Of a stretch of DNA of 64,000 nucleotides, positions 15,227 to 24,178 are shown piece after piece. The stretch's first letter is position 1. Each line of letters begins with the position of its first letter. Under the pieces are notes generated by a model. It was not told where the DNA came from and did no database searches. It saw only the letters and a program-made list of their open reading frames with translations. A program made the position numbers and the translations under genes. This stretch comes from Mucilaginibacter_A sp050954285. GTDB taxonomy: Bacteria; Bacteroidota; Bacteroidia; Sphingobacteriales; Sphingobacteriaceae. The stretch spans positions 370,129 to 434,128 of the forward strand of contig JBPBPL010000006.1 of the NCBI GenBank assembly GCA_050954285.1, written 5' to 3'.

Positions 15227-15244
15227 ATGCCCTAAAAACAGTAT
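15221..15244 (+). repeat. RMAGYAT repeat fused to the dnaK terminator (near match)
   Basis: TTTTTTA-TGCCC-TAAAAACAGTAT has the full dyad plus arm; only the first two core bases differ (CC for GR). It also lies three bases beyond the stop of the convergent pyrophosphatase gene. Confidence 0.65.
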
Positions 15245-15246
15245 TG

Positions 15247-15828
15247 TTAAATGGATTTTAAAAAATCAATCAGTTTTGAGACAGCTTTTCCGCGGTGGCT
15301 AATCCTGTTTTTTTCTTGGGTAGACATTTCTGCAAAAGTAATATTATAGCCATCCGGCCGAAAAATTGGATCATAACCAAACCCTTTCTGACCAGAAAGT
15401 GCTGTGCAGATCATACCGGTTATAATACCTTCAAACCAAAATTCCTGACCTTTCCAAAGCAAAGAAATTACAGTTTTAAATTGCGCTTTTCGATTAGAAA
15501 CACCACTCAACTGGTCTAAAACACGTTTAATATTCGCTTCATGATTGCCGTGTTCTCCTGCATATCTTGCCGAATAAACGCCTGGTTCTCCATTTAAAGC
15601 TTCAATTTCCAATCCACTGTCATCTCCAAAACAATCTAAACCGTATTTATCAAAAATATGATGTGTTTTGATGGAGGCGTTCTCCCGAAAAGTTGTTCCG
15701 GTTTCTGCAATCTCATCATGAAACCCAATTTCGTTCAAGCTGAGAATTTTAAACTGATGGCCCACAGAATCAGCTACTTCTTCAATTTTGTGTATATTGT
15801 TGGTGGCAAAAACGAGTTCTTTTATCAT
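15247..15828 (-). CDS. rdgB: XTP/dITP diphosphatase (RdgB/Ham1 family)
   Basis: This 193-residue enzyme removes non-canonical purine triphosphates. The ATG at 15828 gives MIKELVFATNNIHKIEEV, with the TNNxxK nucleotide-binding start; the longer reading adds seven atypical residues. FGDDSGLEIEALNGEPGVYSARYAG and the C-terminal ISHRGKAVSKL are family signatures. Its ATG overlaps the upstream gene's TGA (ATGA), so the two are translationally coupled. Confidence 0.95.
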   Translation of the reverse strand: MIKELVFATNNIHKIEEVADSVGHQFKILSLNEIGFHDEIAETGTTFRENASIKTHHIFDKYGLDCFGDDSGLEIEALNGEPGVYSARYAGEHGNHEANIKRVLDQLSGVSNRKAQFKTVISLLWKGQEFWFEGIITGMICTALSGQKGFGYDPIFRPDGYNITFAEMSTQEKNRISHRGKAVSKLIDFLKSI

Positions 15829-16397
15829 AGATTTTTCATTGGCTCCCAAAAAGCTTTGGTTTTTTCTTTATTGCCAAGCATTTCGCTAAAACTGTAAGTA
15901 TATAAAACTTTAAGTTCATCAACTTGCATAACCTGATTTAAGCCTGTTTCTGATAAGCCCAGTTTTTCGGGGTTCAATCCAAAAAGCACCAATTTTTGTG
16001 GCATAAAAGAAGCATGTAGTTGTTCGTAACTAATGTTTTTTTGGGCTGAAAAATCAACTAAAGCCGCATCATCTAAAGTTAGCTGCTTGCGTAAAAGCGT
16101 GTTTTCCAAAGCTTTTAAATGATTTTCCTGGATAGGTTCATCAGTTAAAATCAGGAAGTTTTGTAGGTTTTCCCCCAAAAACTGAATCTCTGGTGTTGTT
16201 ATTTTTTCAGGTAAAATTGGTTCTGGTTCAACCCCAATAGCAGCGAAATGATTCTGTTGTAAATCTTCCTGGCTAAGGTATAAATCATCGTTCATCAATA
16301 TCCTCAAAGCCGCCGCATTTTCTGCTATCATACCGTAATTTTGGTTAAAATTAGTTAAACTATTTTTGGCTTCAACATAAATTGAAGAATATTGCAT
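15825..16397 (-). CDS. Uncharacterised protein, possibly DNA polymerase III psi-like (HolD-like)
   Basis: A 190-residue soluble protein with no signal peptide. The C-terminal half reads PQKLVLFGLNPEKLGL then VLYTYSFSEMLGNKEKTKAFWEPMKNL. This resembles the end of psi subunits, where a phrase about the target strand is followed by a short pre-helix motif and a K..LW helix. That assignment is weak and rests on pattern alone. It is coupled to rdgB through an ATGA overlap, a nucleotide/replication context. It is otherwise a conserved-looking hypothetical. Confidence 0.6.
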   Translation of the reverse strand: MQYSSIYVEAKNSLTNFNQNYGMIAENAAALRILMNDDLYLSQEDLQQNHFAAIGVEPEPILPEKITTPEIQFLGENLQNFLILTDEPIQENHLKALENTLLRKQLTLDDAALVDFSAQKNISYEQLHASFMPQKLVLFGLNPEKLGLSETGLNQVMQVDELKVLYTYSFSEMLGNKEKTKAFWEPMKNL

Positions 16398-16466
16398 CTA
16401 AAATATGTTGGAGAAATTTTGTGCGGTGAGCTGAAAAATTTTTACGAAATTTAACAAATTATGCAT

Positions 16467-16480
16467 GGTAAAAACAGCAT
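16467..16480 (+). repeat. RMAGYAT repeat (exact core GGTAAAAACAGCAT)
   Basis: It lies in the leader of the SurA-like gene, 25 bases before the preferred ATG at 16506. A longer in-frame reading would translate it as GKNSM, which I regard as non-coding. Confidence 0.75.
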
Positions 16481-16505
16481 GTATAAGATCCTATTTTTAA
16501 AGTAT

Positions 16506-17876
16506 ATGAGAAAGTTTACGGTTTTGATCCTGTGTTTTGTGATGAGTGTTTTTACTGCTTTGGGTCAAAAAAAATCATTGGATAAAGTTGCCGCAGTTGT
16601 AGGTAATAGTATTATTTTAAATTCAGATATTGAAAATCAATACAATAATTATTTATTGCAAGGTAACCAGCCCAACCAAGCTGTAAAATGCCAGGTTTTG
16701 CAACAATTGCTTACACAAAAATTACTGGCACAACAAGCAGTTATTGATAGTGTGATTGTGAAAGATGATGATGTGGATAATGAAGTGGATAAACGAATGC
16801 GTTATTTTATTCAACGCGCAGGCGGGCAAGAAAAGTTGGAAGCATTTTTGGGAAAATCTACTATTCAATATAAGGATGATATTCGCCCGGATATCCGAGA
16901 ACAATTAACTGCCCAGCGAATGCAGCAAAAAATTACCGAAAAAATTAGTGTTACGCCACAGGATGTTAAAAACTATTTTAATGCTATTCCAAAAGATAGT
17001 TTGCCTTCCATTAATAAAGAGGTAGAAATTGCACAGATTGTTTTCAATCCAAAACTATCAAAAGACGAAAAACAATTATATCGTGAGAAGGCTGAAAGTT
17101 TACGGGAGCGCGTGAAAAAAGGAGAAGATTTTGCAACGCTGGCTACGCTTTATTCTCAAGATCCTGGTTCTGCACCGGCTGGAGGCGATTTAGGTTTTGC
17201 TGATCGATCAACTTTTGTAAAAGAATTTGCAGCGATGGCTTTTAAACTGAAACCAGGAGATATTTCGCCGGTTTTTGAAACTGATTATGGTTTTCATTTC
17301 TTGCAGGTAATTGAACGTAGAGGCGAACAGGTACATGTGAGACATATTTTGATTGTGCCAGAAGTTACCCAGGCAAGTTTGGATAGAACGAAAACAAGGG
17401 CAGATAGTATTTACGACATTATTAAAAAATTGAAACTGGATTTTTCTAATGCTGCTTCTCAGTTTTCTGATGATAACGAAACCAAATATAATGGCGGTAT
17501 GATGCTGAATGCAGAAGATGTTCAAAGCCGTTCAACGTTTATTCCAACCGATAAATTAGATCCACAAACTGCTTTGGTAGTGGATACTATGAAAGTTGGA
17601 AGCATTGCAAAACCAGCTTTGTTTACTGCACAAAATAATAAAAAGAGTTACAAAATACTATTTTTAAAATCAAAAACGGATGCGCATAAAGCTAATATGG
17701 CGCAAGATTTTCCTAAGCTAAAAGATGCTGCTGCTGAAAGTAAAACCAGTAGAATAGTAAGTGAATGGTTTGAAAAACGCAGAAAAGAAACTTATATTAA
17801 TATTGATCCGGAGTATCAAACCTGCGATCAGCTTAAAACGTGGGTAGCTCCAACTGCTTCCGCTCAGCTCAAATAA
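16506..17876 (+). CDS. Periplasmic peptidyl-prolyl isomerase/foldase, SurA type
   Basis: The ATG at 16506 yields a Sec signal peptide (MRKFTVLILCFVMSVFTALGQ); earlier in-frame ATGs at 16461 and 16479 would add a leader containing a repeat. The mature protein of about 436 residues has a SurA N-terminal domain (VAAVVGNSIILNSDIENQY), a full PpiC parvulin domain (about 170-270; FATLATLYSQDPGSAPAGGDLGFADR, FETDYGFHFLQVIERRG) and a second, more degenerate PpiC-like unit (VRHILIVPEV to NGGMML). The predicted role is folding of outer-membrane proteins. A MoxR gene follows two bases later. Confidence 0.92.
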   Translation: MRKFTVLILCFVMSVFTALGQKKSLDKVAAVVGNSIILNSDIENQYNNYLLQGNQPNQAVKCQVLQQLLTQKLLAQQAVIDSVIVKDDDVDNEVDKRMRYFIQRAGGQEKLEAFLGKSTIQYKDDIRPDIREQLTAQRMQQKITEKISVTPQDVKNYFNAIPKDSLPSINKEVEIAQIVFNPKLSKDEKQLYREKAESLRERVKKGEDFATLATLYSQDPGSAPAGGDLGFADRSTFVKEFAAMAFKLKPGDISPVFETDYGFHFLQVIERRGEQVHVRHILIVPEVTQASLDRTKTRADSIYDIIKKLKLDFSNAASQFSDDNETKYNGGMMLNAEDVQSRSTFIPTDKLDPQTALVVDTMKVGSIAKPALFTAQNNKKSYKILFLKSKTDAHKANMAQDFPKLKDAAAESKTSRIVSEWFEKRRKETYINIDPEYQTCDQLKTWVAPTASAQLK

Positions 17877-17878
17877 TT

Positions 17879-18841
17879 ATGCAACATCGTTCGGAGGTAG
17901 AAGCTGCTGATGCTTTGTCGGTCTTGTTCCATGAAGTAAAGGCGGAAATTGGGAAAATTATCATTGGGCAGGATGAGGTAGTAAAATCAGTGCTTATTGG
18001 CATTTTTAGCAACGGGCATTGTTTGCTGGTTGGAGTGCCGGGATTAGCCAAAACTTTGCTGGTGCAAACGCTGGCGCAAGTGCTTGATTTAAGTTTCAAC
18101 CGAATTCAGTTTACTCCGGATTTGATGCCTTCAGATATCATTGGTTCGGAGATTTTAGGTGAAGACCGAAATTTCAAATTTATTAAAGGACCAATATTTT
18201 CAAATATTATTTTGGCTGATGAGATTAACCGGACACCACCCAAAACGCAGGCTGCTTTGCTGGAAGCGATGCAGGAAAAAGCGGTAACAGCTGCCGGAGT
18301 AACGCACCAACTGGATAAACCATTTTTTGTGCTGGCTACGCAAAATCCGATAGAGCAGGAAGGAACTTATCCATTGCCCGAAGCGCAGTTGGATCGTTTT
18401 ATGTTCAATATTTCGTTGGGTTATCCAACTTTTGAAGAAGAGTTAAGTATCGTTAAAAATACTACTGGTACAACTGTTAATCAGGTAAAAAAAATAATTA
18501 ATTCCGAGCAGATTCGATACTTTCAGCAATTGGTCAGAAACATCCCAATAACAGATCATGTATTGGAGTATGCGGTAAAACTAGCTGCAAAAACACGCCC
18601 GAATACCGCTTTAGCTACGCCCAGAGTTAATCAGTTGTTAAGTTGGGGTGCTGGGCCAAGAGCTTCACAATTTTTAGTTTTGGGAGCAAAATGTCATGCA
18701 GTTATTTCCGGCAAATATTCGCCTGATATTGAAGATGTGCAGGCAGTAGCTAAACCAATTTTAAGGCACCGTATTGTGCGTAATTATAGGGCCGAGGCAG
18801 AAGGTTTAACTGCAGATCAAATTATTGAACAACTATTTTAG
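17879..18841 (+). CDS. MoxR-family AAA+ ATPase
   Basis: The ATG at 17879 gives 320 residues; the longer reading overlaps the preceding gene. Walker A is GVPGLAKT (near residue 50), Walker B is IILADEINR, and sensor 1 lies in FFVLATQNPIEQEGTYPLPEAQLDRF, the MoxR signature. MoxR ATPases act as chaperones that mature metal or surface complexes, usually beside DUF58/VWA genes. None is adjacent here, so the partner is unknown. A terminator follows. Confidence 0.93.
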   Translation: MQHRSEVEAADALSVLFHEVKAEIGKIIIGQDEVVKSVLIGIFSNGHCLLVGVPGLAKTLLVQTLAQVLDLSFNRIQFTPDLMPSDIIGSEILGEDRNFKFIKGPIFSNIILADEINRTPPKTQAALLEAMQEKAVTAAGVTHQLDKPFFVLATQNPIEQEGTYPLPEAQLDRFMFNISLGYPTFEEELSIVKNTTGTTVNQVKKIINSEQIRYFQQLVRNIPITDHVLEYAVKLAAKTRPNTALATPRVNQLLSWGAGPRASQFLVLGAKCHAVISGKYSPDIEDVQAVAKPILRHRIVRNYRAEAEGLTADQIIEQLF

Positions 18842-18870
18842 CTTTTTTATAAAGTATTTATTCAATAAAA

Positions 18871-18900
18871 TAAAAGGCCACTAATTTAGCGGCCTTTTAT
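18871..18900. terminator. Bidirectional terminator between convergent genes
   Basis: TAAAAGGCC (18871-18879) and GGCCTTTTA (18891-18899) form a symmetric stem with A and T runs on both sides, suitable for both the MoxR gene and the convergent SnoaL gene. Confidence 0.8.
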
Positions 18901-18904
18901 TGTG

Positions 18905-18918
18905 ATGCTTCTTTTATC
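18905..18918 (-). repeat. RMAGYAT repeat (exact core ATGCTTCTTTTATC)
   Basis: It abuts the stop codon of the minus-strand SnoaL-like gene (stop at 18921-18923) and follows the convergent terminator. The dyad partner is degenerate (CTTATTTT). Confidence 0.8.
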
Positions 18919-18920
18919 AC

Positions 18921-19781
18921 TTATTTTTCATCAATGGGAGAAAATATTTCGGCTAAAATATTCCATTTATGGGCATTATCTGGTTCCCAAATGCGGATGT
19001 AATTATATTTATTAGTGATTTCGCCTTTTTTAATTGTGGCTTTACCATAACTGTAAGCCAAATCACTGCTGGCAGCTCGCCCGGCGCCAGTATTTAAAGC
19101 TTCTATAGAAATAGCTTGATTGCCAATGAATTGTAATATTTTATCCTGACCGATAACCGGTTCAAATCCAGGGAAAAAATACCTTCCATCCAATGTCAAA
19201 AATTCTTTGTAGGCAGAAATCGTAGAAAAGTTTAAGGAAGAGTTGAACAATTTATCTGTAGTAATGATAATATTTCGACCGGTAAACGGGTCTTTATTTA
19301 TTACATGACTTGCGGCAACGGCTGGCTCCTTAAAATCTACAATTGGCGTTTCTTTAATTTCCGGGTGCTGCATATCGATGTTGAAAATTATTTTCAGTTT
19401 TCCAGACAAATCTGCTCGCCAGATAGAAAGATATTCACCATAATCAGCATCATCAGTATTATTTTTAATAACGTATGAACCGGCTGTAAAAGCTAGATCT
19501 CCATTGGCAGATATACGTGCCATGCTCGGGGTAACCGTTAGTTTTCCGGCGATTTTCTCTTTACCATCGTAATAGGTTTTAGCCAAAACAGGTTCTGGTT
19601 TAAAAACCATAGCATCAGCATCCATCATCGATAGAGAACCCTCACGGATACCTTTTTGTGAAACAGCTTTATTATAATCTTTTTCGGCTTCTAATACAGT
19701 TTTATTTTGTGCCGTTCTTTGCGCCTTGGCTAACTGCCCAAAGCACAAAAAAGCCACTATAACAACGGATAATTTTTTCAT
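18921..19781 (-). CDS. Exported protein with two SnoaL-like (DUF4440/NTF2) domains
   Basis: 286 residues with a clear Sec signal peptide (MKKLSVVIVAFLCFGQLAKAQ). Two cone-fold NTF2-like units can be discerned: about 27-140 (TVLEAEKDYNKAV, AFTAGSYVIKNN, GEYLSIWRADLSGKLKII) and about 165-285 (AYSYGKATIK, YNYIRIWEPDNAHKWNILAEI). Such domains bind small hydrophobic ligands or act in hydrolysis. No catalytic set is evident, so function is unknown. It is probably periplasmic. Confidence 0.8.
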   Translation of the reverse strand: MKKLSVVIVAFLCFGQLAKAQRTAQNKTVLEAEKDYNKAVSQKGIREGSLSMMDADAMVFKPEPVLAKTYYDGKEKIAGKLTVTPSMARISANGDLAFTAGSYVIKNNTDDADYGEYLSIWRADLSGKLKIIFNIDMQHPEIKETPIVDFKEPAVAASHVINKDPFTGRNIIITTDKLFNSSLNFSTISAYKEFLTLDGRYFFPGFEPVIGQDKILQFIGNQAISIEALNTGAGRAASSDLAYSYGKATIKKGEITNKYNYIRIWEPDNAHKWNILAEIFSPIDEK

Positions 19782-19912
19782 AGGGAATAAGAAATTTGCC
19801 GCAAGTTATCAATTTTTTTTCCTGATGCGGATGATTTTGTAAGAACATAAACTGAATCAAAGCAGTCATGTTTAACTTAAAACTGAATCTGTTTGGTTTT
19901 GGTATGAAGCTG

Positions 19913-19926
19913 ATACTGTTTTTATC
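19913..19926 (-). repeat. RMAGYAT repeat (exact core ATACTGTTTTTATC)
   Basis: An ACAG-subtype copy in the spacer between the SnoaL gene start and the cysS end, followed by GCTCCTTTTTTAGGG and GTTAAAA. It lies 24 bases downstream of the cysS stop. Confidence 0.75.
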
Positions 19927-19950
19927 GCTCCTTTTTTAGGGTTAAAACCT

Positions 19951-21408
19951 TTAAATTTTCCTCCAGCTGGTTTCTTCTTTGCCGTCTTTTAACTGATAAC
20001 CAATTTTTTGCATACCTAACCTGATTTTGTCTGAAGTAGCATAATCTTGGTTCAATTTAGCTTCACTCCGCAGGTTAATAACAAAATCTAATAATTTTGG
20101 CAGTTCATCAGAATTAGTAGATTCATCTTTCAAACCCAAAATATCAATTACAAAATGCTGTAATAATTTTTGTAAAAGTTTCAAATTAGGCTGGTCAATA
20201 GTCAATTTTTTATCCTGAATGGAATTAACAATCCGACAAAGTTCAAATAGTTCAGCCATCAAAACCGGACTATTAAAATCATCATTCATGGCTTCATAAC
20301 ATCTTTGCTGTAAAGGTTCTATTTCAATTTCTCCAGTAAAAGATACTTTTAAGTTTGGTGCCAAAACAAAAGCGTTCATCAGCCTTTTAAAGCCCTTTTC
20401 AGAAGCCTCTAAAGCTTCATTAGAAAAATCCAACGTACTGCGGTAATGTGCTTGCAGCATAAAAAACTTCACCGTCATCGGGCTATAACCTTTATTTAGC
20501 AGCGAATGGTTGCCCGAAAAAAGCTCTTCCGGCAAAAAACTATTTCCTAAAGATTTAGACATTTTTTGCCCATTTACGGTAAGCATATTGGTATGTATCC
20601 AGTAATTAGCCGGCATTTTTCCGCAGGCAGCCTCATTCTGCGCAATTTCGTTGGTATGATGCGTTGGTGCCAAATCCATTCCACCGCCATGAATATCAAA
20701 TTGCTCACCCAGGTATTTTTTACTCATGGCGGAACATTCCAAATGCCAGCCCGGAAAACCAATGCTCCAGGGTGATGGCCATTTCATCAGATGTTCTGGC
20801 TTTGCTTTGATCCAAAGCGCAAAATCCAATTTGCCTCGTTTTTCTTCCTGTCCGCCTAAATTCCGGGTGTTGTTCAGCATATCATCCAAGTTCCTGTTGC
20901 TCAGTATGCCATAATCATGATTTTGGTTATACTTTTCTACATCAAAATAAACAGAGCCATTCACTTCGTAAGCTAAACCTTTTTCTAAAATCACTTTTAC
21001 CAATTCAATCTGCTCAATGATATGGCCAGTAGCGGTTGGCTCAATGCTGGGTGGCTTAACATTGAATATTTCCATGATCTGGTGAAAATCAACTGAATAT
21101 TTTTGCACAATTTCCATCGGCTCTAACTGTGCCAGCTTGGCTTTTTTAGAAATTTTATCCTCTCCCTGGTCCGCATCGCCTTCCAGATGCCCGGCATCGG
21201 TGATGTTGCGCACGTAGCGGACTTTATAACCCAGATGCGTGAGGTAACGGAAAATAAGATCAAAAGAAATAAAAGTACGGCAATTGCCCAGATGGACATC
21301 ACTGTAAACGGTTGGTCCACACACATACATACCTACAAAAGGTGGGTTGATGGGCTTAAATTCTTCTTTTTTACGCGTTAAAGTATTGTAAATAAAAAGC
21401 TTTTGCAT
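19951..21408 (-). CDS. cysS: Cysteinyl-tRNA synthetase
   Basis: A 485-residue class I synthetase. The zinc-ligand region MYVCGPTVYSDVHLGNCR carries the HIGH-type motif HLGN, HLECSAMSKKYLG provides further zinc ligands, and KMSKS is intact in GQKMSKSLGN. The C-terminal anticodon-binding domain is present. Immediately upstream on this strand, TAAATTTG is only four bases from the ATG, so the message may be leaderless or nearly so. Confidence 0.98.
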   Translation of the reverse strand: MQKLFIYNTLTRKKEEFKPINPPFVGMYVCGPTVYSDVHLGNCRTFISFDLIFRYLTHLGYKVRYVRNITDAGHLEGDADQGEDKISKKAKLAQLEPMEIVQKYSVDFHQIMEIFNVKPPSIEPTATGHIIEQIELVKVILEKGLAYEVNGSVYFDVEKYNQNHDYGILSNRNLDDMLNNTRNLGGQEEKRGKLDFALWIKAKPEHLMKWPSPWSIGFPGWHLECSAMSKKYLGEQFDIHGGGMDLAPTHHTNEIAQNEAACGKMPANYWIHTNMLTVNGQKMSKSLGNSFLPEELFSGNHSLLNKGYSPMTVKFFMLQAHYRSTLDFSNEALEASEKGFKRLMNAFVLAPNLKVSFTGEIEIEPLQQRCYEAMNDDFNSPVLMAELFELCRIVNSIQDKKLTIDQPNLKLLQKLLQHFVIDILGLKDESTNSDELPKLLDFVINLRSEAKLNQDYATSDKIRLGMQKIGYQLKDGKEETSWRKI

Positions 21409-21412
21409 TGTG

Positions 21413-21420
21413 CAAATTTA
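21413..21420 (-). promoter_or_regulatory. Candidate -7 box of cysS, very close to the start codon
   Basis: Read on the minus strand, TAAATTTG matches TAnnTTTG and is followed by CACA and the ATG. No clear TTTG -33 box is visible. If real, transcription begins at or within a few bases of the start codon. Confidence 0.4.
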
Positions 21421-21441
21421 GATAAAAAGGCGGTTTTTGAA

Positions 21442-22563
21442 TTATTTAAGCAGCAAATCTGCGCGGATAGGATAATGATCAGAAAGTTTTTTCTTGAAAA
21501 CTTTATAGTTGATTACTTGAAAACTGGGTTGGGCAAGAATATAGTCAATCTGGAAATTAGGAAAATCTCCGTTATAAGTGGTGCAAAAACCAGTTCCTTT
21601 TTCGCGAAAAGCGTTCTTTAGACCAGCAGCCATTTTATTAACAGCAAAAGAAGCAGGCGTATCATTAAAGTCTCCAGCAATAATATAAGGGTATGGTGAA
21701 GTTGCTGCGTGGTTTCTAACCAGATAAACCTGCTCACTACGTTTTAAAAAAGCACTTTTAAGTTTAGCCAAAATCCTTTTGTACGAATGTAAATTAGATT
21801 CTTCCACTTTGGAAACGCTATCAATTACTTGATAATCTTCGGGCATAAAGTGGATAGATTGCAGGTGCACTGCATAAATACGTACTGTTTTTGATACTGT
21901 TTTTACATCGATAAAAATGCATTGGTTAGTGCTGTTGGTTCCGGATAATTGAATAAATCCTTTATTTACAATCGGATATTTAGAAAAAATTGCCAGTCCG
22001 TTGCCATCATAACCAATATTGTTAACCGAAAATTCATGAAAGTAAGTGGTATGCAGTGTTTTTTTTAACGAATCCACCATAGCATATTCTCCTTTTTGCC
22101 GACTGAAAAATTCTGGGATGCAAAGTATATCGGGTTGTTCTTCATTAATAAGCTGCAAAATTTCCGTTCGGGTAGGTTTTACTACTCCAGTGCCAACGCC
22201 TTGAAAACTGTGTACATTATAAGACATTAGCCTAAGGTAATCAGGAGATTTTTTTGGTCCATCGGGAGAAGTGCTGCGAATGTTAACACTACTTACCAAA
22301 ATTGGCCAACCCACCAGGATGCTGATTAGCGGAATGAAAATTAGCTTGTTGAAACGAAAAAACCAGTATAATACAAAAATAATATTAACCAACAGCAGTG
22401 GCGAATATGCCAAACCAAAAAAAGCTAGCCACCAGCAGGTACGCGGATCGACCATGCTGGCCAGCAAACTCAATAAAATAAAAACGGCAGCTATAACAGT
22501 AAAAAATAAAACTACCTTATCTATAAAGTAAAGTTTTTTGGCTGGTTTAATCTTTGCTGGCAT
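21442..22563 (-). CDS. Membrane-anchored endonuclease/exonuclease/phosphatase (EEP) family hydrolase
   Basis: 373 residues. The N terminus has three hydrophobic segments (about 12-32, 40-64, 70-90), then an EEP domain from about residue 105. It shows LMSYNVHSFQG, CIPEFFS (metal Glu), RIYAVHLQS, IIAGDFNDTP, FQIDYILAQ and the terminal SDHYPIRADL His. The fold hydrolyses phosphodiesters of nucleic acids or phospholipids; the membrane anchor with an external domain suggests lipid or extracellular substrates, but this is undetermined. It overlaps the upstream rhomboid gene by 17 bases. Confidence 0.9.
   Translation of the reverse strand: MPAKIKPAKKLYFIDKVVLFFTVIAAVFILLSLLASMVDPRTCWWLAFFGLAYSPLLLVNIIFVLYWFFRFNKLIFIPLISILVGWPILVSSVNIRSTSPDGPKKSPDYLRLMSYNVHSFQGVGTGVVKPTRTEILQLINEEQPDILCIPEFFSRQKGEYAMVDSLKKTLHTTYFHEFSVNNIGYDGNGLAIFSKYPIVNKGFIQLSGTNSTNQCIFIDVKTVSKTVRIYAVHLQSIHFMPEDYQVIDSVSKVEESNLHSYKRILAKLKSAFLKRSEQVYLVRNHAATSPYPYIIAGDFNDTPASFAVNKMAAGLKNAFREKGTGFCTTYNGDFPNFQIDYILAQPSFQVINYKVFKKKLSDHYPIRADLLLK
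21894..21919 (-). repeat. RMAGYAT-like element inside the EEP gene (near match)
   Basis: ATACTGTTTTTA-CATCGA-TAAAAA has the whole dyad plus arm within coding DNA (encoding IDVKTVSKTV on the minus strand). The last two core bases deviate, so it could be chance. Confidence 0.4.
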
Positions 22564-23392
22564 TAAACAGGGTTTCCTTTTCTTTTTTGGTCAGGCTGGC
22601 ATAACCCGAATGTGAAATTTTGTCTAAGATAGAATCTATTTCTTCTTCTTTTGAACGTAAGGTGCTGTTTTTAGCATAGTTTTTTGAAACTACATGCATC
22701 GTTTTCGGTTTGGAAAAACGCTGAAAAGCCTCGCCCAGCATAGTATTGCCCTGAATTTGTTTAATGTAAAAGAAGCCTGCGATAGCCCCACCAATGTGTG
22801 AAATTTCTCCTCCGGCATTTGGCCCGGTAATGCTGATTAGATCAAACAAAACGTAAAAAAGCGCAATCCATTTCAATTTTATGTTGCCTAAAAACAGTAG
22901 TTGGATGGTATAATCCGGAAGCAAAGTTGCGGTGGCCACGATGATGGCCATTACTGCTGCAGAGGCACCAACGGTAGTAGATATTGTTTTTACATCAGCA
23001 AAAAGCGGAAAAATATTGTAAAACAGCACGTATAAAAATGCACCGGCCAATCCGCCAATAATATACAGATCAACCAGTTTTTTGCCGCCCAAATATTCCT
23101 GAAAAATGCTGCCCAGCCAGTAAAACCATAACATATTAAACAGGATATGGAAAAATCCATCGTGCATAAACATGTAGGTAAAAGGCGTCCAAAAACGCAT
23201 CAGCAATTTGGGCAGATAAGAAGGCACGGCCAAATAATCATTCAGCGTTTGGGTGATGGCTGCATTGCGGGTTGTTAGCATTTCGATCACCCCAAGCAAG
23301 CTCAAAAACAAAAAAACAATTACATTAATTCCAATCAGTAGATTGAGCCGGTTGCCAGACCGGAAAACCTGTGTACGAATCTCTTCCCACAT
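22547..23392 (-). CDS. Rhomboid-family intramembrane serine protease (first of a tandem pair)
   Basis: A 281-residue multi-spanning protein. The rhomboid elements are the HxxxN loop (FFHILFNMLWFYWLG), the catalytic Ser in VGASAAVMA and the catalytic His in ISHIGGAIAGFFY. A C-terminal cytosolic tail of about 60 residues is rich in Lys/Ser. It overlaps the EEP gene and follows a second rhomboid by 43 bases, so the three are probably one transcript. Confidence 0.93.
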   Translation of the reverse strand: MWEEIRTQVFRSGNRLNLLIGINVIVFLFLSLLGVIEMLTTRNAAITQTLNDYLAVPSYLPKLLMRFWTPFTYMFMHDGFFHILFNMLWFYWLGSIFQEYLGGKKLVDLYIIGGLAGAFLYVLFYNIFPLFADVKTISTTVGASAAVMAIIVATATLLPDYTIQLLFLGNIKLKWIALFYVLFDLISITGPNAGGEISHIGGAIAGFFYIKQIQGNTMLGEAFQRFSKPKTMHVVSKNYAKNSTLRSKEEEIDSILDKISHSGYASLTKKEKETLFNASKD

Positions 23393-23435
23393 AAAATTAT
23401 CCTTTAAATCGTTTCATTTGATAACGGCTGATTAC

Positions 23436-24146
23436 TTAAAATCGTTTGTCTGGTGTTAACCGCCAGACTTTTAATAAAATGTATCCAAATAATGCACCAC
23501 CCAAATGTGCAAAATGTGCAACAGAATCGCCCTGATGCTGGCTCAAGCCCAAATATAATTCAACCACAATATAACCAATAACGGCGTATTTTGCTTTTAT
23601 CGGAACCGGGATCAGCATAATATACAGGCTGGTTTCAGCGTACAAAACGCCAAAAGCAACCAGCACGCCAAACAAAGCGCCAGATGCACCAACCATCGGT
23701 GCGGCGTAAATGTCATGGAGTTTCTCGCCATTTTCCGGGCTGATGTTGTATTGCAGGGAAGTATCTACAATAAAACTACCGATAATGTTGTGAACTTCTA
23801 TCGCTTGCACCAGCATCTGCAAAGCCAGCGCACCTAAACCAGTGATGAAATAATAATTAAAAAACCGCTTGGAACCCATAAAATATTCGATGGCCGGACC
23901 AAACATGTACAAAGCCCACATATTAAAAAAAATATGCGCCCAGCCTCCGTGCATAAACATGTAAGTAATGGGCTGCCAAACACGGAAATAAGGCGAATTG
24001 AAATAAAATGCGCCTAGAATATTTTCCAGCCGGATACCCATATTTCCAAAAACCAACGTGGCAATAAAGAATAGTACATTAATGATCAGCAGGTTTTTAA
24101 CAACGGGCGGAATGTTGGCAAAAAACGATTGTCCGAATAAATTCAT
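23436..24146 (-). CDS. Rhomboid-family intramembrane serine protease (second of the pair)
   Basis: A 236-residue protein with about six TM helices. The catalytic Ser is in MVGASGALFGVLVAFG, the His in HFAHLGGALFGYIL, and the HIFFNMWALYMFGP loop is intact. It is shorter at the C terminus than its neighbour. It lies directly downstream of mutL on the same strand. Confidence 0.94.
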   Translation of the reverse strand: MNLFGQSFFANIPPVVKNLLIINVLFFIATLVFGNMGIRLENILGAFYFNSPYFRVWQPITYMFMHGGWAHIFFNMWALYMFGPAIEYFMGSKRFFNYYFITGLGALALQMLVQAIEVHNIIGSFIVDTSLQYNISPENGEKLHDIYAAPMVGASGALFGVLVAFGVLYAETSLYIMLIPVPIKAKYAVIGYIVVELYLGLSQHQGDSVAHFAHLGGALFGYILLKVWRLTPDKRF

Positions 24147-24164
24147 AGTTTTTACAGAAGCATA

Positions 24165-24178
24165 ATGCTTCTTTTATC
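24165..24178 (-). repeat. RMAGYAT repeat overlapping the mutL stop codon (exact core)
   Basis: ATGCTTCTTTTATC spans the mutL stop (TAA at 24174-24176 on the minus strand) and its last codons' boundary. Downstream the dyad partner is weak. Confidence 0.75.
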
